Assembly (NCBI GenBank): GCA_030430835.1
Contig: JAUIKJ010000235.1
Span: 1-5,224, forward strand
DNA: 5,224 bases
Origin: Candidatus Hydrogenedentota bacterium
GTDB taxonomy: Bacteria > Hydrogenedentota > Hydrogenedentia > Hydrogenedentales > JAEUWI01
Direction: 5' to 3'
In this document: one piece after another, positions 1 through 5,224 of the stretch
Layout of the letters: each line of letters starts with the position of its first letter
Position numbering within the stretch: position 1 is the first letter of the stretch
Notes under the pieces: generated by a model
The model's input: only the letters and a program-made list of their open reading frames with translations
Database searches by the model: none
What the model was told of the DNA's origin: nothing
Translations under genes and position numbers: made by a program

Positions 1-1560
1 GCCCTTGGATCCGGTGACGATTCCGTGGACCGTGGCGAGTCCCATTCCGGTCCCTTCGCCGACGGGCTTGGTGGTGAAGAAGGGCTCGAAAATGTGTTCT
101 ATGGTATCCGGTGGCATGCCGCACCCGGAGTCCGCAACCTGCAGGTGAACATAGTCGCCGGGCTGAAGGACAGCCGTGCCGGTGGGCAGTTCTTCGTCTA
201 CGTGGGTGCGCTTCAGGAAAATACCCAGTCGACCGTGTTCCGCTTCGCGCATGGCGTGGTACGCGTTGACGCCGAGGTTCAGGATTACCTGGTTCAGTTC
301 GGTTGGGTCGCCGAAGATGGCGCCACATTGCGGATCGATTTCCACCTCAAAGTCGACCGTCGACGGCAGGGTTGCGCGAAGCATCTTGACCGCTTCTTTC
401 GCGATGGGCGCCACCTGCAACTCGCCTTTCTTGGCGACGCCGCGGCGGCTGAAGGTGAGGATCTGACGAATCAATCCGGCGGCACGGTTGGCCGCGGCAT
501 AGACTTCGTCGAGCGCCGTCTGTACCGCCGGATTCTCGCGGCTGTCCTGAATCGCCATGTGCGTATAGCCGATGATGACCGAGAGGATGTTGTTGAAGTC
601 ATGCGCAATGCCGCCGGCAAGCGCGCCGATCGCCTCCAGTTTCTGGGATTGGCGCAACTGGGCCTCGAGACGCAGGGTCTCGGCCTCGGCCGTCTTGCGC
701 CGGGTGATGTCGCGCACAAAGGCCTGCACCCCGGTCATGCGGTCGTTCTCGTCGCGCATCCGCGATATCGTGAACTCGAGGTAGAAATCGCCGGTCGACA
801 GGGCGATAGGCACTTCCCGGATCTGGGCGTCGCCGGTGGTGCGCACCGCGTGCACCGCTTCCAGCAGCGCCTGTGCATGGTTCGGTTCCAGGCGATCCAG
901 CACATTGACGGCCTTGGCGTCTTCGAGCGAGAGGCCATAGTATTCGGCAAGATGCGGCGGCCCCAGCACCGCCGCGACTTTGTCGTGATCGTCGATTACA
1001 AGCACGAAGGCTTCGTGGAAGGATGCAATGACGGACCGTAGTTGGGCTTGGTTCGCACGCAAGCGGTGCTGGGTCGATTCAACCTGTGCTTCGAGCTGCT
1101 GCCGGTAGAGGCGATTCTCTTCCAGCAACGCCGCGGTGGCGAGCGCCTTCTTGAGCGCGTGCTCCAGTACCGCCATTTCGGTCACGGGCTTGGCGATAAA
1201 ATCCCAGGCCCCTTTGCGCAGCGCCGTGATGACATCCTGCATCACGCCTTGTCCGGTCACGACGATAAAGGGCATGCCCGGCCGCTCGCGCACCGCGTGG
1301 TCGAGCAATTCCAGGCCGTCCATGCTGGGCATGCGCAGATCGCTGAGGACGAGGTCCGGCGGTGCACTGCGGATACGCTCCAGCCCGGCCTCGCCGTCCT
1401 CGGCTTCGATCACCACGTAGCCGCTGTCGGACAGGTAGGTCGCGAGGCCGCGGCGCACCAGGGCGTCGTCGTCCACAATCAGTATCCGCGGCGCGGCGTG
1501 ATTTGGCGGCGCGGTCGGCGCGATGGATTCAGAGTCCAGGCTAGGAGGCGTCGAGCTCAT
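1..1560 (-). CDS. REC-PAS-HisKA-HATPase sensor histidine kinase (3' end beyond window)
   Basis: This is a cytoplasmic two-component histidine kinase with a receiver domain at its N-terminus. The frame is open through the left edge, giving 520 visible codons. The REC domain (about residues 25-140) has the acidic pair D30/D31, phosphoacceptor D74 (motif LSDLRMP), T102 and K124 (in FIAKP). A likely coiled linker (about 130-175) leads to a PAS-like domain (about 175-288) that ends in the typical VRDITRRK. HisKA has its H-box at GGIAHDFNNIL with H320. The ATPase domain shows an N-box (NQVILNLGVNA, N432), G1 (D477-S-G-C-G481), F-box (FEPFF, 491-495) and G2 (GTGMGL, 503-508). All catalytic residues seen are intact. 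There is no signal peptide or membrane segment. The H-box and ATPase motifs resemble NtrB/FixL-type kinases. The ATG at 1560 is chosen because GAGGA lies 6 nt upstream. It overlaps the end of rhaB by 20 nt, suggesting translational coupling. The end of the ATPase domain, and any C-terminal second receiver, lie outside the window. The signal and partner are unknown. Confidence 0.93.
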   Translation of the reverse strand, partial: MSSTPPSLDSESIAPTAPPNHAAPRILIVDDDALVRRGLATYLSDSGYVVIEAEDGEAGLERIRSAPPDLVLSDLRMPSMDGLELLDHAVRERPGMPFIVVTGQGVMQDVITALRKGAWDFIAKPVTEMAVLEHALKKALATAALLEENRLYRQQLEAQVESTQHRLRANQAQLRSVIASFHEAFVLVIDDHDKVAAVLGPPHLAEYYGLSLEDAKAVNVLDRLEPNHAQALLEAVHAVRTTGDAQIREVPIALSTGDFYLEFTISRMRDENDRMTGVQAFVRDITRRKTAEAETLRLEAQLRQSQKLEAIGALAGGIAHDFNNILSVIIGYTHMAIQDSRENPAVQTALDEVYAAANRAAGLIRQILTFSRRGVAKKGELQVAPIAKEAVKMLRATLPSTVDFEVEIDPQCGAIFGDPTELNQVILNLGVNAYHAMREAEHGRLGIFLKRTHVDEELPTGTAVLQPGDYVHLQVADSGCGMPPDTIEHIFEPFFTTKPVGEGTGMGLATVHGIVTGSKG

Positions 1561-3007
1561 CCCACATCCTCGTATCTTGCGGGGTGTAGTGTACGGGAGA
1601 AACCGAGTCGGCGATGACTTCGCGCATCTCTGCGAGCGAGGATACGGCGCCGGCGGCAATCGCCTGCACGCCGATATTCCCGAGGGCCGTCGCTTCGATC
1701 GGCCCAGCGACCACCGGCACGCCACAGGCATCCGCCGTCATCTGGCAGAGCAGGCGGTTCTGCACGCCACCACCGATGATATGCAACACTTCCGACTTGC
1801 GGCCCAACACCTCGTCGAGTGCATGCAGGGTACGCCGGTACTTGAGCGCCAGGCTCTCGAGCGCCGCGCGAATGATCGCACCGCGCGTGGCGGGGGGCGT
1901 GCAGCCGGCTTCGCGGGAGAGCGTGCAGATCGTTTCCGGCATGTCCTCGGGCGCCAGCAGGCGCGGGTCATCCACGTCGAAGATAGCCGCGAAGGGCGTG
2001 GCGGCCGCGGCCTCGGCCGCCATGGCTTCGTAGTTGAGCGATTCACCGTCGCGTTCCCAGGCGCGCCGGCACTCCTGCACCAGCCAAAGCCCGAAGATAT
2101 TCTTCAGGAAGCGGATGGTGTGATCGACCCCGCCCTCGTTGGTGAACTCGTATCGCAGGCTGGCCTCGTTCACACAGGGCGCGTCGATCTCCGCGCCCAG
2201 CAGGGACCAGGTGCCACTGGAGAGGTAGGCCCAGGGCGCGTCGCCGCTCACCGGCACGGCCGCCACGGCAGAGCCCGTATCGTGGGTGGCCGGCGCGATG
2301 ATCGGGGTAGATGGATCGATCCCGGTCTGCGCGGCGAGTTCCGGCAGGATCGGACCGAGTACGGTTCCCGGCGGCACGATCTCCGGCAGGAGCGTACGGG
2401 GAAGTCCGAGCTGCGCTATCAGCTCGTCGTCCCAATCGCGGGCCGCGGGATCGAGCAGTTGGGTGGTGGAGGCATTCGTGTATTCGCAGGCACGCCTACC
2501 GCTCAGGAGATAGCCGAGCAAATCGCCCATCATGAGCATGCTGTCCGCGGCCTTCAGAAAAGGCGAGTCGTTCTCCACCAGACTCAGCAGTTGGTAGCAG
2601 GTATTGAAGGGTAGAAACTGGATACCGGTGCGGCGATAGATCTCTTCACGCGGCATCTTGGCGAAGGCGGCATCCTGCATGCCCTCGTTGCGCTTGTCGC
2701 GGTAGTGCACCGGATTGCCGAGCACCGATCCATCGGCGGCAATGAGGCCAAAATCCACACCCCAGGTGTCCACGCCGATGCCGTCGAGACGCGCGGTGTA
2801 GTCGCGGGCACAGATGGCGAGGCCCGCGCACATCTCTTCGTAAATTCGTGCGAGGTCCCATTGGCGGGTGCCCAGCATGACCACGCCCTCGGTACGGAAA
2901 CGGTGGATTACTTCCAGGGCGATGCGCCCGTCTTCGAGGGTCCCCAGCACTGCGCGGCCACTTTCCGCGCCCAGGTCAAAAGCAAGAAATCGTCGCACTT
3001 CGGCCAT
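1541..3007 (-). CDS. rhaB: Rhamnulokinase (L-rhamnulose kinase, FGGY family)
   Basis: This cytoplasmic enzyme phosphorylates L-rhamnulose with ATP to L-rhamnulose 1-phosphate, the step between RhaA and RhaD in L-rhamnose breakdown. The product is 488 aa, close to E. coli RhaB (489 aa), and from memory the sequences match along the whole length. The N-terminal phosphate loop is DLGAESGR (11-18). IGVDTWGVDF (77-86) contains the substrate-site glycine G83. GIQFLPFNT (128-136), EYTNASTTQL (175-184), and ATHDTGSAV with catalytic base D243 are conserved. YLSSGTWSL (261-269), TNEGG (289-293), the C-terminal nucleotide-site motif IGGGVQN (411-417) and AGPIEATALGNIG (434-446) complete the family signature. 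Nothing is missing or broken. The ATG at 3007 is preferred because the family-typical N-terminus starts there and GGGAAG lies 4 nt upstream. A TTG four codons earlier (3019) would place that Shine-Dalgarno inside the gene. It is separated from fliS by a terminator and overlaps the downstream kinase gene. No other rhamnose gene is in view. Confidence 0.95.
   Translation of the reverse strand: MAEVRRFLAFDLGAESGRAVLGTLEDGRIALEVIHRFRTEGVVMLGTRQWDLARIYEEMCAGLAICARDYTARLDGIGVDTWGVDFGLIAADGSVLGNPVHYRDKRNEGMQDAAFAKMPREEIYRRTGIQFLPFNTCYQLLSLVENDSPFLKAADSMLMMGDLLGYLLSGRRACEYTNASTTQLLDPAARDWDDELIAQLGLPRTLLPEIVPPGTVLGPILPELAAQTGIDPSTPIIAPATHDTGSAVAAVPVSGDAPWAYLSSGTWSLLGAEIDAPCVNEASLRYEFTNEGGVDHTIRFLKNIFGLWLVQECRRAWERDGESLNYEAMAAEAAAATPFAAIFDVDDPRLLAPEDMPETICTLSREAGCTPPATRGAIIRAALESLALKYRRTLHALDEVLGRKSEVLHIIGGGVQNRLLCQMTADACGVPVVAGPIEATALGNIGVQAIAAGAVSSLAEMREVIADSVSPVHYTPQDTRMWDELDAS
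1567..1571 (-). promoter_or_regulatory. Ribosome binding site of the histidine kinase gene, inside rhaB
   Basis: GAGGA on the minus strand lies 6 nt before the ATG at 1560 and is embedded in the last codons of rhaB (around R480-M481). Ribosomes finishing rhaB at 1541 pass over both this site and the start codon, which favours coupled translation. Confidence 0.65.
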
Positions 3008-3011
3008 AGTT

Positions 3012-3017
3012 CTTCCC
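3012..3017 (-). promoter_or_regulatory. Ribosome binding site of rhaB
   Basis: GGGAAG on the minus strand lies 4 nt before the ATG at 3007. It decides for this ATG over the in-frame TTG at 3019, because the TTG start would place the site inside the coding sequence. Confidence 0.55.
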
Positions 3018-3024
3018 AAGCGTT

Positions 3025-3048
3025 CCCCGTTTCGGGGCGATGCGCCCC
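3025..3048 (-). promoter_or_regulatory. Two alternative hairpins in the rhaB leader
   Basis: In the minus-strand RNA, GGGGCG (complement of 3048-3043) can pair with CGCCCC (complement of 3039-3034) around a CAU loop. The same C-rich segment extended by one base, CCCCG (complement of 3037-3033), can instead pair with CGGGG (complement of 3029-3025) around an AAA loop. The two stems share the four C's and cannot form together. The second ends 7 nt before the GGGAAG Shine-Dalgarno. No U-tract follows, so it is not an obvious terminator. It could influence translation initiation or be chance in GC-rich DNA. Confidence 0.35.
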
Positions 3049-3061
3049 CTCAGGGCAGCAC

Positions 3062-3088
3062 ACTATACGAGCGGCGTTCCGAGTGCAA
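3062..3088 (-). promoter_or_regulatory. Candidate sigma70-type promoter for rhaB
   Basis: On the minus strand, TTGCAC (complement of 3088-3083) and TATAGT (complement of 3067-3062) resemble -35 and -10 boxes. The spacer is only 15 bp, shorter than the optimum of 17. The pair sits just after the fliS terminator and about 55 nt before the rhaB ATG, where a promoter is expected. No clear operator repeat is visible next to it. A weak or activator-dependent promoter is possible. Confidence 0.35.
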
Positions 3089-3094
3089 TTCACG

Positions 3095-3125
3095 AAAAAC
3101 GGGTGACGCTGTTCGCGCCACCCGT
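3095..3125 (-). terminator. Rho-independent terminator after fliS
   Basis: Read on the minus strand, ACGGGTG (complement of 3125-3119) and CACCCGT (complement of 3105-3099) form a 7-bp stem. It extends inward by three more pairs after one mismatch and has a 5-nt loop. Five T's follow directly, the first shared with the stem base (complement of 3099-3095). The hairpin begins 18 nt after the fliS stop codon. This fits the end of the fliD-fliS transcript and separates it from rhaB. Termination strength cannot be judged, because the T-tract is short. Confidence 0.75.
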
Positions 3126-3143
3126 GATCTCGCCGGAGAGGGA

Positions 3144-3590
3144 TTAGCCCTGGATGTTCAGAACCGCCGCACCGTGGTGGTTTACCTGCGGCGCGGGCTT
3201 GGCGGCGTCTTCTTCGGCAACCTTCGCGAAGACTTCCTGCCAGGTGTCGCGAATGTCCGTCATCAGTCCGATGCACTCATCGATCGGCTCGGTTTCCTTG
3301 CGGATGTTTGCCGTGACCAGCAGGTGCTGAAAATACTCGTAGATGCGATCGAGGTTGTTGGCGATGCTGCCGGCCTTCATGTTCAAGGCACCGCGCAGTT
3401 CCGCGATGATCTCCTGTGCACGAATAAGGTTATGGTGCACCTCCTCGCGGCGGCCGCGCTCGAGCTGGCGTTTGGCTTCCTCGGCCCGCTTTATCGCGCC
3501 ATTGAAGAGCATGACGATCAGCTTGCCTTGGGAGGCGGTCTCCACGTCGACCTTGGTGTAGGCATTCAGTTTTCCGGCGGCAGATGACAT
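3144..3590 (-). CDS. fliS: Flagellar export chaperone FliS
   Basis: FliS binds the C-terminal helix of newly made flagellin in the cytoplasm, prevents premature polymerisation and delivers it to the flagellar type III export gate. The product is 148 aa. Family members are usually about 120-140 aa, so this one is slightly long. The N-terminal signature is present: AYTKVDVETASQGKLIVMLF (10-29), where the usual ASP is ASQ, followed by N30-G31-A32-I33 (NGAIKRAEEAKRQLE). The rest is predicted as a helical bundle, including AQEIIAELRGALNMKAG and the conserved NLDRIYEYFQHLLVTANI stretch. The last 20 or so residues (EEDAAKPAPQVNHHGAAVL and following) look like a flexible tail beyond the bundle. The ATG start has GGGGAA 8 nt upstream. 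It lies 27 nt behind fliD, the classical fliD-fliS arrangement. No fliT follows; the next feature is a transcription terminator. Confidence 0.95.
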   Translation of the reverse strand: MSSAAGKLNAYTKVDVETASQGKLIVMLFNGAIKRAEEAKRQLERGRREEVHHNLIRAQEIIAELRGALNMKAGSIANNLDRIYEYFQHLLVTANIRKETEPIDECIGLMTDIRDTWQEVFAKVAEEDAAKPAPQVNHHGAAVLNIQG

Positions 3591-3617
3591 CGCAATAATT
3601 CCCCGTGTGTTGATCGC

Positions 3618-5224
3618 CTAGAAGAATGACACGCCGCCGCCCAGGGCCCCAAGGGCGGCGCTTTGATTCTGAAACCCGGCCGAGAGTTGTTCAAGCTGGG
3701 TAAACTGGCGTCGCAGCCGCACTTCCTTGAGTGAAATGCGATCTTCGAGACGCGTGATCTGATCGTTCAGGCTCTGAATCTGTTCGTCGATCGTTCCGTT
3801 CGCCTTCGAACGCTGATTCAGGTAGCCGGTGGCCTTGGTCGCCTCGTCCAGGAAGTCGAAGAGCGCGTCGGCAATCCCCTCTTCGCTGTCGTTCGCGAAG
3901 AGCTTCTCGACGTTCAGCCGGTCATCCGTCAGTGCCTTGCGAAAGGCATCTTCGTCCAACTCGAGATTGGCGGATGCGGTCGAACTGAAATCGTCGCCGG
4001 TGGAAATACCAATGTCGAGCAGGCTCTCGAAATCGCCGATGCCGAGCACCTGGTTGAAGATGTTGCTGCGCAGAAAACTCTCGATGGCGCGGATGCTGCC
4101 GTCGCCGGCCAGGTTGCCGTTCTCCGCCGCGAAGTTTCGAATCTGGTTGACCGAATCATTGAAGGCGGCAACGAACTCATTGACCTCCTCGACGATCGAG
4201 TCGTCGTCGGATCCGATCGACACCGTGCTGGCGCCGACGCTCAGGAAATTCAGGGAGACGCCGCCAATCGCGTCGGTCACGGTGTTCGTATTGCGGGTCT
4301 GCACGGGGCCGCCGTTCACGGTAAACTGGGAGTCCTTGCCGGCCGTCTGGGTGGCGGCGGTGAGGTTCGCCACCGTCAGGAAGTTGCTCGTGTCGCCCGT
4401 GCTGCCGAAGCGGATGGTTGGGCTGCCGAAGGTCTTGGACACGATCCGAAGCCCATCGATCGAGCCGTCGTAGCTGGCGGACACGCCCGCGTCGGTATTG
4501 TTGATGCGCTCCACGAGATCCGAGAGGGTGTCGGTCGTCGGGTCGATGCTGATGGAGACGCCATTGATGGAGAATGCGCCGGCGGTCACGGCACCGGCAT
4601 CGAAGTTTACGGTGTTCAATACCGCGCCTGCGTCGATGGCACCGAGGTTGCGGGTACTCGTCGCCTCGGTGGAACCGTTGCCCCCAACGCTCTGGGTTGC
4701 CTGGGTCACGCCGATCGCGGCGAGGAAGTTGCTTGTATCCGCGCCCGCCCCGAAGTTGATGATCGAGGTATCGTTCGCCGCGGAGTTCTCGAAGGTAACC
4801 GTATCGGAGACCCCGTCATAGGTCGCGGTCACGCCCGCCGCACTGGCGTTGATCTGGTTCAGAATTATACTGAGGCTGGTGGTCGAGGCGTCAAGATTGA
4901 ACTGCACCCCGTTGATCGTGAACGTCCCGGAGTCCACTGCGGTCGAGATTCCACTGGAACTGAGCGGGGTGTTCTCGTTGATGGATGCCCCGACGCGGGC
5001 GCTGCTGGTCGCGACCGTCGCGGTCGCCAGCTGGGTCACGTCGATATCGAAGGCACCGGTCACCGGCGAGGCTGAATTGACCTCCGCGGTGAGCACGGAT
5101 TCGGCGCTGGTGGTCGCGCTGAATTTGTCGAAGATATTGAGCAGGCGAAAATCCTGCACCTTGTTGCGCAGGGTGAGCAGGGTATTGCGCAAGTCGGAGA
5201 CCGCGCTCTTCTGGGTCTCGAGGG
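3618..5224 (-). CDS. fliD: Flagellar filament cap / hook-associated protein 2 FliD (N-terminus beyond window)
   Basis: FliD forms the oligomeric cap at the filament tip under which exported flagellin folds and polymerises. The frame is open through the right edge. The first complete codon is at 5222, and 534 residues are visible before TAG. The visible start, LETQKSAVSDLRNTLLTLRN, is the N-terminal coiled segment typical of FliD_N, so the TTG at 5192 is not a start and the true start lies outside. FliD_N continues through ASPVTGAFDIDVTQLATA (51-68). Two related hook-IN-like repeats follow (about 99-179 and 215-293). Next come the conserved return segment with FTVNG and TVTDAIGGVSLNFLSVG, and FliD_C including LLDIGIST, LELDEDAFRKAL and a C-terminal coiled coil (about 479-513) ending in VSFF. 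The visible part already exceeds E. coli FliD (468 aa), and the excess fits the duplicated outer domain. No cysteine is seen, as is common for exported flagellar proteins. It is followed by fliS after 27 nt. Confidence 0.94.
   Translation of the reverse strand, partial: LETQKSAVSDLRNTLLTLRNKVQDFRLLNIFDKFSATTSAESVLTAEVNSASPVTGAFDIDVTQLATATVATSSARVGASINENTPLSSSGISTAVDSGTFTINGVQFNLDASTTSLSIILNQINASAAGVTATYDGVSDTVTFENSAANDTSIINFGAGADTSNFLAAIGVTQATQSVGGNGSTEATSTRNLGAIDAGAVLNTVNFDAGAVTAGAFSINGVSISIDPTTDTLSDLVERINNTDAGVSASYDGSIDGLRIVSKTFGSPTIRFGSTGDTSNFLTVANLTAATQTAGKDSQFTVNGGPVQTRNTNTVTDAIGGVSLNFLSVGASTVSIGSDDDSIVEEVNEFVAAFNDSVNQIRNFAAENGNLAGDGSIRAIESFLRSNIFNQVLGIGDFESLLDIGISTGDDFSSTASANLELDEDAFRKALTDDRLNVEKLFANDSEEGIADALFDFLDEATKATGYLNQRSKANGTIDEQIQSLNDQITRLEDRISLKEVRLRRQFTQLEQLSAGFQNQSAALGALGGGVSFF
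4344..4580 (-). repeat. FliD internal repeat, copy 2 (hook-IN/flagellin-IN-like, about 79 aa)
   Basis: This is the second related segment. It starts with GAFSINGV, contains ERINNTDAGVSASYDG and ends with DTSNFLTVANLTAATQT. It is separated from copy 1 by about 35 residues rich in Thr, Ala and Asn. It leads straight into the conserved segment that returns to the FliD core. In FliD proteins of known structure, this middle part forms the outward-facing domains that vary most between species. Confidence 0.8.
4686..4928 (-). repeat. FliD internal repeat, copy 1 (hook-IN/flagellin-IN-like, about 80 aa)
   Basis: This stretch encodes the first of two related segments. It starts with GTFTINGV, contains NQINASAAGVTATYDG and ends with DTSNFLAAIGVTQATQS. 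Hand alignment with copy 2 gives 33 identities in about 80 positions. The pattern of ING near the start, INxxxxGV in the middle and Y-D-G after it is the one known from hook-IN motifs of FliD and flagellins. At DNA level only short stretches are identical, for example the 11 bases aggaagttgct at 4723-4733 and 4378-4388 on the plus strand. The duplication is therefore old. Confidence 0.8.

Noticed and set aside
25..1041. Long plus-strand open frame (338 codons), continued by another at 1042-1617.
   Set aside because: It lies wholly antisense to the histidine kinase, whose motifs (H-box, N-box, DxGxG, REC aspartates) are unmistakable. The plus-strand product has no recognisable domain and is rich in Arg, Gly and His, as expected for the complement of GC-rich coding DNA.
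1523..2614. Plus-strand open frame of 363 codons.
   Set aside because: It is antisense to rhaB, which matches its family along the whole length. The plus-strand protein is low in complexity (many Arg, Gly, His), has no motif and no convincing ribosome binding site.
2868..3587. Plus-strand open frame of 239 codons spanning the fliS-rhaB gap.
   Set aside because: It runs antisense through fliS, the terminator and the rhaB start, with no motif. It is best explained as a shadow frame.
3829..4473. Plus-strand open frame of 214 codons rich in Ser, Ala and Leu.
   Set aside because: It is the complement of fliD. The Ser-rich composition reflects the Asp/Ala/Thr-rich FliD codons.
5190..5192. TTG at 5192 as the start of fliD.
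   Set aside because: The frame continues upstream with LETQKSAVSD, which is conserved FliD N-terminal sequence, so the gene begins outside the window.
3144..5224. Link between rhamnulokinase and glycosylation of flagellin.
   Set aside because: Rhamnosylation uses nucleotide-activated rhamnose made from glucose-1-phosphate by the Rml enzymes, not RhaB. No glycosyltransferase is present, and a terminator separates the two gene groups.

Overview
The window carries four genes, all on the minus strand. In transcription order (right to left) they are fliD (flagellar cap, N-terminus cut by the right edge), fliS (flagellin export chaperone), rhaB (L-rhamnulose kinase) and a REC-PAS-histidine kinase gene cut by the left edge. 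The DNA is GC-rich, and codon third positions are strongly G/C. The flagellar cap protein, an E. coli-like rhamnulokinase and a FixL/NtrB-style kinase suggest a motile, probably Gram-negative bacterium that uses sugars. The sequence does not let me name the phylum.

Region by region: fliD runs from the right edge to 3618. fliS follows after 27 nt (3590-3144), so the two look like one operon. A hairpin followed by five T's (3125-3095) lies just past the fliS stop and should end the flagellar transcript. The 136-nt gap between fliS and rhaB then holds a weak sigma70-like promoter candidate and a pair of mutually exclusive small hairpins directly before the rhaB ribosome binding site. rhaB runs 3007-1541. 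Its last 20 nt overlap the start of the kinase gene (1560 to beyond position 1), whose own Shine-Dalgarno lies inside the rhaB coding sequence. The two are therefore probably co-transcribed and translationally coupled.

Functionally there are two units. fliD-fliS serves assembly of the flagellar filament: FliS escorts flagellin to the export gate and FliD caps the growing tip. rhaB plus the kinase forms a second unit. RhaB catalyses the second step of L-rhamnose breakdown. The kinase is a soluble, phosphorelay-type sensor with its receiver domain at the N-terminus, and its signal is unknown. No other rhamnose genes (isomerase, aldolase, transporter, regulator) are visible.

No RNA genes, mobile elements, CRISPR arrays or obviously new systems are seen. 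The most noteworthy points are the overlapping rhaB/kinase pair, the switch-like leader before rhaB, and the duplicated hook-IN-type domain in FliD. Several long plus-strand open frames are GC-driven shadows of the real genes.
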